From: Prolixibacteraceae bacterium JC049
GTDB taxonomy: Bacteria > Bacteroidota > Bacteroidia > Bacteroidales > Prolixibacteraceae
Direction: 5' to 3'
Assembly: GCA_023369685.1 (NCBI GenBank)
Contig: SACZ01000001.1
Coordinates: 1,054,381-1,118,380 of the forward strand
DNA length: 64,000 nt
Made by a program: the position numbers and the translations under genes. This document shows positions 55,857 through 64,000 of the stretch, one piece after another (the stretch's first letter is position 1; every line of letters starts with the position of its first letter). The notes below the pieces were generated by a model that saw only the letters and a program-made list of their open reading frames with translations, was not told the origin of the DNA and ran no database searches.

Positions 55857-58100
55857 TTAAAACGGGTAACCAATATTCACCACAATCATTCCACTTTTTG
55901 TTTTACTATTTCCAAATACTCCAATTTGAATAGGCCCAATAAATGATTTATAACCCAATGATGCTCCGTATGATGTTAGTCTGCCAGGAGTACGATCGGC
56001 TCCTGTTGTATAGCTGATATTGAAGCGCCCATAGTTAACCTCAGGCTTGAAATAAATTACAGAAAACAGACGGAATTGTGCAGCTGCAGTTAACTTTAAA
56101 AAACGATTGGTAGAATAGCGGTTAGGTGTTAATCCGGCAAATGTGACCTGATTTAATCGCTCACTGGGGTTATAGCCTCCAATAAAGAAATCGTTAGTGA
56201 ATAAATCGGTAGCATCGTTTAAGCCTGCCCTTCCAGAAAACAGAAGAGAAATTCTTCGATGCAAAGGAATAGCAATGTCCAGCTGAGATTCTAACCTGGG
56301 AACATTGTATTTTGTAACATCGGTAAACTCATCTTGTGTGTCAGGAATATCCATTTTGGCATAAAATGCGTATTGAGCATCAAACTCGAAATTGATTCCT
56401 TTAGATGGAAAGAATTTGTCATCCTGATTGTTGAACATTATATGAGCTTGAGCTGAAATCGTTTTATTGGTTATGCTTTTTATTTTATAAAACTTGTCAA
56501 GCCCGGCTCTCAGCGAAATTAGGTTGTATGTATAATTGGCAGTAAGTGAAAACACTGTATTACGAATAGATGAAATAGCAATACCTGTTTTGGTCTGTAC
56601 CTGAAGTTGCCTCAAATAACCTAATTCAACATCTGCCTCATTCAGTTCGGTGAAGTTGGGTATTTTCTGTGATTCAAGGTAAGTAGAGAAAACATAGTTG
56701 ATATTGTGATTCTTTCCTGAATACTTTCTGAATTCGGCTAATAATCGCGGATTTTCAGAAAGCAAAATACGGGTTTTAAACGATGACGCAGGAGTTATCC
56801 AATTTCGGAAATGGTTTTGTAAAATCATTCCTGCTTTAAATCTACTATAGTTTAAACTCCCCGAGAACTGTCCTTGTTTCTTTTCTTCAGGAAGTAATGA
56901 AAGTCGGTACTCTGAAGAATCCTTATCAATGTTATAGGTAATTTTATTGAATTGATTGGTGCTATACATTGAATTAATGGCCTGATGAACTTCATTCATC
57001 CCCATGCTATCAGATGATAATTTGCTGATATTCTTTAGATATGAAGGCTGGCAATTTTGAACGCCTTTAATTTCAATATTATTGAATTGCAGATTGGACG
57101 ATCTATCTATTTTTCGTTTTGAATTTTTATAGCCTGAAGTTTTTAGCTCATTGGCAAGTGCTTTTAGCTTATTATATACCTCTGGCTCTCTGGCCGCTTT
57201 TTCTCCAATTGCTATTATTTCGGTTGCTTTGTCGAAACTTTCTACGCCATAGTTCTTTAGATCGGGTTCAATGAATAGGTCAACCTCTTCTTTTTGTATT
57301 CGGGTCGATTCATCTCCCATAAATGAAGCAGCTCGCATCAATACGGAAGTGATTGTTTTATACTCTTTTGCTCTAGTATTCTGAGCAAAACCAGCGTTTA
57401 CACCAATGATGATATTTGCTCCTAGTTTTTTACACTCTCTTACCGGAAAGTTGTTCATAACACCTCCATCTACTAGAAGCATTGAGTCGTGCTTTACCGG
57501 AGCAAATACCGATGGAATTGCCATACTACTTCGCATGGCCTTAGCTAAAGGCATATTATTTAATGCCACCGATTGGGCTGCATTTAAATCGGTTCCCATG
57601 CATCGATAAGGAACTGCAAGGTTATCGAAATTGCGAATGTGTGCCACATGATCGGTTAACTGAGCAAACTTGTTGGAGATAGCATGTCCAAATACTAATC
57701 CAGCAGGAAGAGTCGGCTTTTCTCCTTTGTCGAATTGTAAATAGAATAAATCTTGGTTGTAATTGGGGCGCTCCAAAATATTAATGGTTGAAACAGAAAA
57801 ATCATCGGTCAGTATAGTTGCCCAATCAATCTCCGAGACGATAGAATCTAGCTCGTGAGCATTGTAACCAGCAGCATATAGTCCTCCGACAATAGCTCCC
57901 ATTGATGTTCCAGTGATGTAATCGGGAGCCATATCCAATTCTTCAAGAACCTTTAGTACTCCAATATGAGCTAATCCTTTTGCTCCACCACCACTTAATA
58001 CGTAACCAATTTTTGCATTCTTCTTATTCTGAATGGATGTGTGTTGCGCGTACAAATACGTTGGCAAAATCAGAATGAGAATCAATAATAGTTGCTTCAT
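55857..58100 (-). CDS. patatin-like phospholipase fused to an outer-membrane beta-barrel
   Basis: 747 residues with a Sec signal (about 1-19). The patatin domain (about 28-230) has the oxyanion loop GGGAKG, the nucleophile GTSMG and the catalytic Asp in DGGVMNNFPV. A POTRA-like segment (about 325-395, MYSTNQFNKITYNID) leads to an Omp85/BamA-type barrel (about 420-747) ending in VVNIGYPF with a terminal Phe. This layout resembles type Vd (PlpD-like) patatins, whose lipase domain is carried to or across the outer membrane by its own barrel; a periplasmic location is also possible. It is transcribed divergently from the MFS gene and lies behind GH92 on the same strand with a 156-bp gap. Confidence 0.92.
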   Translation of the reverse strand: MKQLLLILILILPTYLYAQHTSIQNKKNAKIGYVLSGGGAKGLAHIGVLKVLEELDMAPDYITGTSMGAIVGGLYAAGYNAHELDSIVSEIDWATILTDDFSVSTINILERPNYNQDLFYLQFDKGEKPTLPAGLVFGHAISNKFAQLTDHVAHIRNFDNLAVPYRCMGTDLNAAQSVALNNMPLAKAMRSSMAIPSVFAPVKHDSMLLVDGGVMNNFPVRECKKLGANIIIGVNAGFAQNTRAKEYKTITSVLMRAASFMGDESTRIQKEEVDLFIEPDLKNYGVESFDKATEIIAIGEKAAREPEVYNKLKALANELKTSGYKNSKRKIDRSSNLQFNNIEIKGVQNCQPSYLKNISKLSSDSMGMNEVHQAINSMYSTNQFNKITYNIDKDSSEYRLSLLPEEKKQGQFSGSLNYSRFKAGMILQNHFRNWITPASSFKTRILLSENPRLLAEFRKYSGKNHNINYVFSTYLESQKIPNFTELNEADVELGYLRQLQVQTKTGIAISSIRNTVFSLTANYTYNLISLRAGLDKFYKIKSITNKTISAQAHIMFNNQDDKFFPSKGINFEFDAQYAFYAKMDIPDTQDEFTDVTKYNVPRLESQLDIAIPLHRRISLLFSGRAGLNDATDLFTNDFFIGGYNPSERLNQVTFAGLTPNRYSTNRFLKLTAAAQFRLFSVIYFKPEVNYGRFNISYTTGADRTPGRLTSYGASLGYKSFIGPIQIGVFGNSKTKSGMIVVNIGYPF

Positions 58101-58254
58101 TTTAGCTTGTTTTTAACATTAACTAGTTTGTAATAAAAATGTTTCAGTGTTTTTTACTAAATATCAATTACGGTGTGTGGCGAATGGATATTAATAGTTG
58201 GGTCGTAAAAACATTATTTATTACATGATTTTTATCAAACAATGTGTTGTTCGT

Positions 58255-58284
58255 TTTGAAATCTACATGGTAACACTATTTTTG
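58255..58284 (+). promoter_or_regulatory. Bacteroidota promoter of the MFS transporter gene
   Basis: TTTG at 58255-58258 and TATTTTTG at 58277-58284 with an 18-bp spacer, a full match to the -33 TTTG / -7 TAnnTTTG consensus. It lies 93 bp upstream of the start codon and is the best promoter seen in the window. Confidence 0.65.
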
Positions 58285-58377
58285 TACGCTAAGCTTAAAA
58301 AGCGCTTCAAAAATAGGAGATTAAATTCACTTAAAAGTGAAAAAAATGGTGGAATCAATAACTTAACCGCTTAATAT

Positions 58378-59793
58378 ATGAATAGTGAAACAGAAAAGAA
58401 GGGGATTGCTGGGTTTGTAAATAGCTTTACAAAGGCATTTTGGGTAGCTAACTTTGTAGAGTTACTGGAGAGAGCAGCATACTATGGAGTATTTATTGTA
58501 ATTACATTGTATCTGTCTCGAATACTAGGTTTTAACGATTTTCAGGCAGGTATTATTGCCGGGTCCTTCTCGGCTGGCTTGTACTTTTTGCCAACATTTA
58601 GTGGAGCTTATGCCGATAGGATTGGCTTTAGAAAGGCGCTCTTGGTAGCATTTGGCTTGTTAACTATAGGTTATGCCGGATTGGCCATTTTACCAACTTT
58701 CTTAGAAGCAGCCGGATTGGTTGAATATGGTACTGAAACCACATTCAATGGTTTGAATACCAGTTACCAGAAATGGTTTATTGTGCCAATTATGCTGGTA
58801 ATTATGATTGGTGGATCATTCATCAAGTCGGTAATTAGCGGTTCTGTTGCCAAAGAAACCACAGAAGCTAATAGAGCGAGAGGTTTCTCTATTTTCTATA
58901 CGATGGTGAATATTGGTGCGTTCTCAGGAAAAACAATTGTAAAGCCTTTGCGTGAAGCAATGGGTAATGAAGGTTTAATTAACCTGAACTATTTTTCTGC
59001 AGGAATGACACTGTTGGCTTTGATTACTATTTTCTTATTCTATAAAAGCAAAGACACTAGCCACGAAGGTAAATCGATGAAAGAGATTGGTCAGGCGTTA
59101 GTAAAAGTGGTAACAAATGGACGACTATTTGCGCTAATTCTTATTGTAACCGGTTTCTGGATGGTACAACACCAGTTGTATGCAACAATGCCTAAATATG
59201 TGGTACGTATGGCAGGAGAGGGAGCTTCATTCTCTTGGTATGCCAATGTAAACCCATTGGTTGTTTTCACAACTGTTGGTTTAATTACTCAAATGATGCG
59301 TAAGAAAACGGCCTTGTTGTCTATGACAATTGGTATGTTCATTATGCCTGTTTCTGCTCTATGTATGGCAGCAGGTAACTTAATTGGTGGTGAGCATTTC
59401 GACTTAGGATTTACAGTGATGCACCCTGTCGCATTTATGATGGTTATTGGAATTATGTTCCAAGGGTTGGCCGAATCATTTATCTCTCCTCGATTCCTGG
59501 AGTATTTCTCTCTTCAGGCACCTAAAGGAGAAGAAGGACTATACCTTGGATTTAGCCACTTGCACTCATTTATTTCATCATTAGTAGGATTCGGATTGTC
59601 CGGATATTTATTGTCGAAATATTGTCCAGATCCAAAATTATTCAATTCTCATGCCGAATGGGCTGAAGCATCACAGCATGCGCACTACATTTGGTTCTAC
59701 TTTGTAGGAATTGCAACCGTTTCGGCCATTGCTTTGATTATTTATGGTCGAGTAACTCGTAAGCAAGATGAAGCATTAGCCGCACAAGGTTAA
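58378..59793 (+). CDS. MFS transporter of the POT-like (oligopeptide) type
   Basis: 471 residues with about 12 membrane segments and a central loop near 225-240. The first helix carries ELLERAAYYG, resembling the ExxERxxYY proton-coupling motif of POT/PTR transporters, and the loop after helix 2 has GAYADRIGFRKALL, an MFS motif A. The likely role is proton-driven uptake of di- or tripeptides or a related solute, though the substrate is uncertain because the family also includes nitrate and drug carriers. A complete promoter precedes it and a terminator follows, so it is a single-gene transcript. Confidence 0.85.
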   Translation: MNSETEKKGIAGFVNSFTKAFWVANFVELLERAAYYGVFIVITLYLSRILGFNDFQAGIIAGSFSAGLYFLPTFSGAYADRIGFRKALLVAFGLLTIGYAGLAILPTFLEAAGLVEYGTETTFNGLNTSYQKWFIVPIMLVIMIGGSFIKSVISGSVAKETTEANRARGFSIFYTMVNIGAFSGKTIVKPLREAMGNEGLINLNYFSAGMTLLALITIFLFYKSKDTSHEGKSMKEIGQALVKVVTNGRLFALILIVTGFWMVQHQLYATMPKYVVRMAGEGASFSWYANVNPLVVFTTVGLITQMMRKKTALLSMTIGMFIMPVSALCMAAGNLIGGEHFDLGFTVMHPVAFMMVIGIMFQGLAESFISPRFLEYFSLQAPKGEEGLYLGFSHLHSFISSLVGFGLSGYLLSKYCPDPKLFNSHAEWAEASQHAHYIWFYFVGIATVSAIALIIYGRVTRKQDEALAAQG

Positions 59794-59816
59794 TCATTCA
59801 TAATAAAATATTTCTG

Positions 59817-59849
59817 AAAGCGTCAATCTGAATAAGGTTGGCGCTTTTT
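59817..59849 (+). terminator. intrinsic terminator of the MFS gene
   Basis: 10-bp stem (59817-59826 with 59838-59847, one G-T pair) ending in TTTTTG, 23 bp past the stop. Confidence 0.8.
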
Positions 59850-60004
59850 GTTTTGTAGAAAGTTGAAATGGAAATAATGACCGGAAAAACATCTATTTTG
59901 TCATACTATTGCCATCAAATCGGAAAATATGGCTTATTATGGAAAGTGGCACAATTCTTATAGCAATTTGTGGGTCAGTTCTTCAATACTTTCAACTTTT
60001 AGTG

Positions 60005-60012
60005 TACTTTTG
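60005..60012 (+). promoter_or_regulatory. putative -7 box of secA
   Basis: TACTTTTG, an exact TAnnTTTG match, 39 bp upstream of the secA start. A TTTG lies further upstream than usual. Confidence 0.4.
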
Positions 60013-60051
60013 TGGGAATTGATATTTCGATAAAAAATAAAGAAAAATATA

Positions 60052-63000
60052 ATGGCATTTGTTTCAAAAATCTTAGGTAAATTTCTTGGTAATAAGTCCG
60101 ATAGGGATATCCGAGAAGTAATGCCTTATGTGCAAAAAACCAAAGCAGAGTACGAGCGTATTGTAACGCTTACAAACGATCAACTGCGTGACGAATCGGC
60201 TAACTTGAAGTTGAAAATTCAAGATTTCATTAAAGCTGAGACTGATCAGGTTAAAGAATTAAAAGAAAAAGTAGAAGAAGTTGATATTGTAAAAAGCGAG
60301 GAAATCTACAACCAAATTGATAAAATCGAGGAGAAAATCAACGAGAAGATCGAAGAGGTTTTAAAGGATATTCTACCTACCGCTTTTGCAATTGTAAAAG
60401 ATACCGCACGACGTTTTACCGAGAATGAAGAGGTTGTTGTTACAGCCAACGATTTCGATAGAGATATTGCTGCTGGTCGCGAAAGTGTTCTGATTGAAGG
60501 AAGCGACGCACGTTGGAGCAATACTTGGAATGCTGGTGGTAGTCCTGTAACATGGGCTATGGTTCATTACGATGTGCAGCTAATTGGTGGAGTTGTACTT
60601 CACAGTGGTAAAGTAGCCGAGATGGCAACTGGTGAAGGTAAAACATTGGTGGCAACATTACCTGTTTTCTTGAATGCCTTAGCTGGTCGCGGAGTACACG
60701 TTGTAACAGTGAACGATTACCTGGCAAAACGTGATGCCGAATGGATGGGACCTATTTTCGAGTTCCATGGTCTTTCAGTTGACTGTATCGATAAGCACCA
60801 GCCAAACTCTCCAGAGCGTAGAGCAGCTTACAATGCCGACATTACATATGGTACCAACAATGAGTTTGGTTTCGATTACTTGCGCGATAACATGGCTATT
60901 AATCCAGAGGATTTGGTACAGCGTAAGCACCACTATACAATTGTCGATGAGGTCGATTCAGTATTGATTGATGATGCCCGTACTCCATTGATTATTTCTG
61001 GGCCAGTGCCAAAAGGGGACGATCAGCAGTTTCAGGAGTTGAAACCAGAAGTAGTAAAAGTAGTTGGAGCACAAAAGCAGTTAGTAACGCAGATTTTTAG
61101 TGATGCTAAGCGTTTATTAACTAAAGCAAATGCCACAAAAGATGAATTGGAAGAAGGTGCCTTATTGCTTTTAAGAGCATTTAAAGGTATGCCTAAAAAT
61201 AAAGCGCTGATTAAGTTCTTGAGTGAAGAGGGAATGAAAGCTCGCATGATGAAAACTGAAAACTTCTACATGCAGGATAACAATAAGAATATGCATATTG
61301 TTACCGATCCGCTTTATTTCATCATCGAAGAGAAACAAAATTCTATCGAGTTAACCGATAAGGGTATCGAGTTAATGTCGAAAGGAAATAATGATCCGGA
61401 ATATTTTGTTTTACCAGATGTTGGTAACGATATTGCTGAGATTGAAAACTCAGAACTTTCAAAAGAAGATAAACTGGCCAGAAAAGATGAGTTGCTTCAG
61501 AATTACTCAGTGAAATCGGAGCGTATTCATACCATCAACCAGTTATTGAAGGCATACTCGATGTTCGAAAAAGACATTGAATATGTGGTGATGGAAAACA
61601 AGGTGAAGATTGTTGACGAGCAAACTGGTCGTATTATGGAAGGTCGTCGTTATTCAGACGGTTTACACCAGGCAATCGAAGCCAAAGAAAATGTAAAGGT
61701 CGAGGCGGCAACGCAGACATTTGCAACCATTACACTTCAAAACTACTTTAGAATGTACCACAAGCTGTCGGGTATGACCGGTACTGCAGAGACAGAAGCA
61801 GGTGAGCTTTGGGACATCTACGAATTAGACGTAGTGGTGATTCCTACCAACCGTCCAATTCAGCGTAAAGATGACAACGACTTAGTTTATAAAACAAAGC
61901 GTGAGAAACTGAATGCAGTAATCGAAGAAATTACTGATTTAAATAAAAAAGGCCGACCAGTATTGGTGGGTACTACTTCGGTAGAAATTTCGGAGCTATT
62001 AAGCCGAATGCTTAAGCTACGTGGAATTAAGCACAACGTACTGAATGCGAAGTTGCACCAGCGAGAAGCTGATATTGTAGCAGAAGCCGGACAAAATGGT
62101 GCGGTAACTATTGCAACCAACATGGCCGGTCGTGGTACCGATATTAAGCTAAGCCAGGAGATTAAAGATGCTGGTGGTTTGGCTATTTTAGGCACCGAGC
62201 GTCACGAATCTCGTCGTGTAGACCGTCAGCTACGTGGTCGTGCTGGTCGTCAGGGAGATCCGGGTAGCTCTAAGTTTTATGTTTCATTGGAAGATGACTT
62301 GATGCGTTTGTTCGGATCAGATCGTATTGCAGGAATCATGGATAAGATGGGTTTGGAAGATGGTGAGGTAATTCAGCATGGAATGATCTCTAAATCTATT
62401 GAAAGAGCACAGAAAAAAGTGGAAGAGAATAACTTCGGTATTCGTAAGCGACTACTAGAGTACGATGATGTAATGAACAATCAGCGTGAAGTTATCTACA
62501 AAAAGCGCCACCACGCATTGCAAGGTGAGCGTATGGAAGTAGATATCATTAACATGATGTACGATACCATCGAGAACGTGGTGAACGAATTCCATGGAGT
62601 TGGCGACTTCGATGGCTTTGAATTGGAGTTGATGCGCTTAATGAGTATCGAATCTCCTTTTGATGCTGATGAGTTTGCAAAAGGAAAACCAGAAGAGTTG
62701 GTTGAGAAGATTTATGAAACCATGATTGAGTCGTATACTCGTAAAGTGGAAATCATCGCCGACCAGGCTTATCCGGTAATCAAGAATGTATACGAAGAGC
62801 GTGCTCAGATGTATAAGAATATTGTGGTACCTATTTCCGATGGAAAGAGAGTATTCCAAATTATCTGTAACCTGGAAAAAGCATACAACAACAAAGGAAA
62901 AGAGTTGGTGAAAGCTTACCAGAAACAGGTGATGTTGGCCACAATCGACGAGTCATGGAAAGAGCACCTTCGCGAGATGGACGACCTGAAGCAGTCGGTA

Positions 63001-63354
63001 CAGAATGCTACTTACGAGCAGAAAGATCCATTACTAATCTATAAATTCGAATCGTTCAACCTATTTAAAGATATGGTTGGAGAGGTGAATAAAGATGTGG
63101 TTTCTACTTTGATGAAAGGACATATTCCAATTCAGGATGCCGATGATGTTCAAGAAGCACAAGAGCGTCGCCACACTGATATGAGCCGTATGCAAACTGG
63201 TCGATCAGAATCAGGAAGCGAAGGAACTCCAAATCAGGAGAAACCAAAAGCACAACCTGTTCGTGTGGAGAAAAAAGTAGGACGTAACGATCCTTGTCCA
63301 TGTGGTAGCGGAAAGAAATTTAAGCAATGCCACGGTAAAAATTTAGCAGAATAA
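60052..63354 (+). CDS. secA: preprotein translocase ATPase SecA
   Basis: 1100 residues, longer than the roughly 900 of E. coli SecA but usual for Bacteroidota, which carry insertions near the N terminus (about 55-110, Glu/Lys-rich) and within the helicase core. Walker A is GEGKTL (about 196), the DEAD-type box is [19 protein letters not shown] (about 300), the second RecA lobe has [12 protein letters not shown] and [20 protein letters not shown], and the extreme C terminus is the SEC-C zinc motif [14 protein letters not shown]. SecA powers export of unfolded preproteins through SecYEG, including the many signal-peptide proteins here. Single gene with its own -7 box and terminator. Confidence 0.98.
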   Translation: MAFVSKILGKFLGNKSDRDIREVMPYVQKTKAEYERIVTLTNDQLRDESANLKLKIQDFIKAETDQVKELKEKVEEVDIVKSEEIYNQIDKIEEKINEKIEEVLKDILPTAFAIVKDTARRFTENEEVVVTANDFDRDIAAGRESVLIEGSDARWSNTWNAGGSPVTWAMVHYDVQLIGGVVLHSGKVAEMATGEGKTLVATLPVFLNALAGRGVHVVTVNDYLAKRDAEWMGPIFEFHGLSVDCIDKHQPNSPERRAAYNADITYGTNNEFGFDYLRDNMAINPEDLVQRKHHYTIVDEVDSVLIDDARTPLIISGPVPKGDDQQFQELKPEVVKVVGAQKQLVTQIFSDAKRLLTKANATKDELEEGALLLLRAFKGMPKNKALIKFLSEEGMKARMMKTENFYMQDNNKNMHIVTDPLYFIIEEKQNSIELTDKGIELMSKGNNDPEYFVLPDVGNDIAEIENSELSKEDKLARKDELLQNYSVKSERIHTINQLLKAYSMFEKDIEYVVMENKVKIVDEQTGRIMEGRRYSDGLHQAIEAKENVKVEAATQTFATITLQNYFRMYHKLSGMTGTAETEAGELWDIYELDVVVIPTNRPIQRKDDNDLVYKTKREKLNAVIEEITDLNKKGRPVLVGTTSVEISELLSRMLKLRGIKHNVLNAKLHQREADIVAEAGQNGAVTIATNMAGRGTDIKLSQEIKDAGGLAILGTERHESRRVDRQLRGRAGRQGDPGSSKFYVSLEDDLMRLFGSDRIAGIMDKMGLEDGEVIQHGMISKSIERAQKKVEENNFGIRKRLLEYDDVMNNQREVIYKKRHHALQGERMEVDIINMMYDTIENVVNEFHGVGDFDGFELELMRLMSIESPFDADEFAKGKPEELVEKIYETMIESYTRKVEIIADQAYPVIKNVYEERAQMYKNIVVPISDGKRVFQIICNLEKAYNNKGKELVKAYQKQVMLATIDESWKEHLREMDDLKQSVQNATYEQKDPLLIYKFESFNLFKDMVGEVNKDVVSTLMKGHIPIQDADDVQEAQERRHTDMSRMQTGRSESGSEGTPNQEKPKAQPVRVEKKVGRNDPCPCGSGKKFKQCHGKNLAE

Positions 63355-63376
63355 GAATAGATATATACGAAGAAAG

Positions 63377-63402
63377 AGCCGGTTTAATGCCGGCTTTTTT
63401 TT
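63377..63402 (+). terminator. intrinsic terminator of secA
   Basis: 6-bp GC-rich stem AGCCGG/CCGGCT with 7-nt loop followed by eight T residues, 22 bp past the stop. Confidence 0.88.
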
Positions 63403-63456
63403 ATTTTTCAAACGATATTATTTACTTCGTGTAAGTATTCATAAATTATAGATTTT

Positions 63457-63491
63457 TAGATATTCTAATAATCCCAATATTCGAGTATCTA
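63457..63491. repeat. imperfect inverted repeat upstream of lgt
   Basis: 9-bp arms TAGATATTC (63457-63465) and GAGTATCTA (63483-63491) with one mismatch, 31 bp before the start codon. It could be an operator or a leader hairpin; evidence is weak. Confidence 0.25.
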
Positions 63492-63521
63492 AAGGTCTTA
63501 TCTTATTTTAAACGACAGAAT

Positions 63522-64000
63522 ATGTTAGCAGCTATTAGGTGGAATGCATCTCCCGAAATATTCGATTTGGGCTTTATTGCTCCTCGTTGGTATGGACTAA
63601 TGTTTGCCATTGGTTTTTTCTTCGGATATCGAATTATGGAAAAGATGTTCCGCAAAGAAGGAGAAGACGAGAAGTGGTTAGAATCGTTATTCGTTTATGT
63701 ATTTGTAGCCACAATTGTAGGTGCTCGTTTAGGGCATGTTTTCTTTTATGCCTGGGATTACTATTCGCAACATTTAGGCGAGATATTAATGGTTTGGAAA
63801 GGTGGTTTAGCCAGTCATGGTGGAACCCTTGGTATTATCTTGGCCATCTGGTTATTCTCGAAAAAGATTACCAAACGACCAATGTTGTGGACTTTAGACC
63901 GATTGGCTGTTCCTGTAGCTATGGTAGCAATGCTAATTCGTTTAGGAAACCTGATGAATTCTGAAATATATGGTGTAGCTACTTCATTGCCTTGGGGATT
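63522..64000 (+). CDS. lgt: prolipoprotein diacylglyceryl transferase (N-terminal part, runs off the window)
   Basis: Translated from the ATG at 63522, the frame stays open to base 64000, giving about 159 codons. The protein begins MLAAIRWNASPEIFDLG and shows several membrane segments. The conserved core GGLASHGGTLG (about 107-117) and the Lgt signature region RLGNLMNSEIYG (about 142-153) are present. Lgt transfers a diacylglyceryl group from phosphatidylglycerol to the lipobox cysteine of prolipoproteins in the inner membrane; its clients would include the SusD and DUF5000-type lipoproteins, Dcp and GH92 of this window. The C-terminal half lies outside. Confidence 0.95.
   Translation, partial: MLAAIRWNASPEIFDLGFIAPRWYGLMFAIGFFFGYRIMEKMFRKEGEDEKWLESLFVYVFVATIVGARLGHVFFYAWDYYSQHLGEILMVWKGGLASHGGTLGIILAIWLFSKKITKRPMLWTLDRLAVPVAMVAMLIRLGNLMNSEIYGVATSLPWG

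Noticed and set aside
60208-60420. Glu/Lys-rich insertion near the SecA N terminus as a novelty
   Set aside because: Long SecA proteins with such insertions are usual in Bacteroidota.
63539-63964. 141-codon open frame on the plus strand starting at 63539
   Set aside because: It is a shadow in another frame. The real gene is lgt, read from 63522 in a frame that stays open to the window edge and shows the Lgt motifs.

Overview
The window is AT-rich DNA from a Bacteroidota bacterium. The evidence is three SusC-type TonB-dependent receptors with FecR anti-sigma factors and ECF sigma factors, SusD lipoproteins, a type 9 secretion (T9SS) C-terminal domain, TAnnTTTG-type -7 boxes and a long SecA of the Bacteroidota kind. 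A marine Bacteroidales/Marinilabiliales-like polysaccharide degrader is a reasonable guess, but the exact taxon is inference.

Region 1 (1-28.5 kb) is a run of three paralogous glycan-uptake loci read leftwards. Locus 1 (1-3.2 kb) has an ECF sigma gene, fecR and the first part of susC. Locus 2 (3.3-12.3 kb) has fecR, susC, susD and two lipoproteins with discoidin-like ends, but no adjacent ECF sigma gene. Locus 3 (15.9-28.5 kb) has two tandem ECF sigma genes, fecR, susC, susD, two lipoproteins and a GH172/DUF2961 enzyme with a T9SS sorting domain. In each locus a strong hairpin sits between fecR and susC. All three SusC proteins carry an N-terminal STN domain, so each can signal substrate arrival through FecR to an ECF sigma factor. 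Between loci 2 and 3 lie three small secreted-protein genes of unknown role, a 56-bp direct repeat spaced exactly 800 bp, and one divergent membrane-protein gene.

Region 2 (28.7-31.6 kb) holds an M3 peptidyl-dipeptidase (dcp) and a LysE-type exporter.

Region 3 (31.8-53.4 kb) is the most unusual part. Five consecutive same-strand genes encode giant secreted modular proteins of 984 to 1932 residues. They are mix-and-match assemblies of two N-terminal types, one to three copies of a jelly-roll/DUF8202-like unit, and two C-terminal types. None has a recognisable T9SS C-terminal domain or other anchor, yet all five stop at the same short tail, roughly N-I-x-T-N-x-[IV]. I regard this as a candidate undescribed surface or matrix system with its own C-terminal signature.

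Region 4 (53.4-64 kb) is largely ordinary: a GH92 alpha-mannosidase lipoprotein, a patatin/beta-barrel protein, an MFS/POT-like transporter, secA and the start of lgt. No rRNA, tRNA, CRISPR array, insertion sequence or phage gene was recognised.
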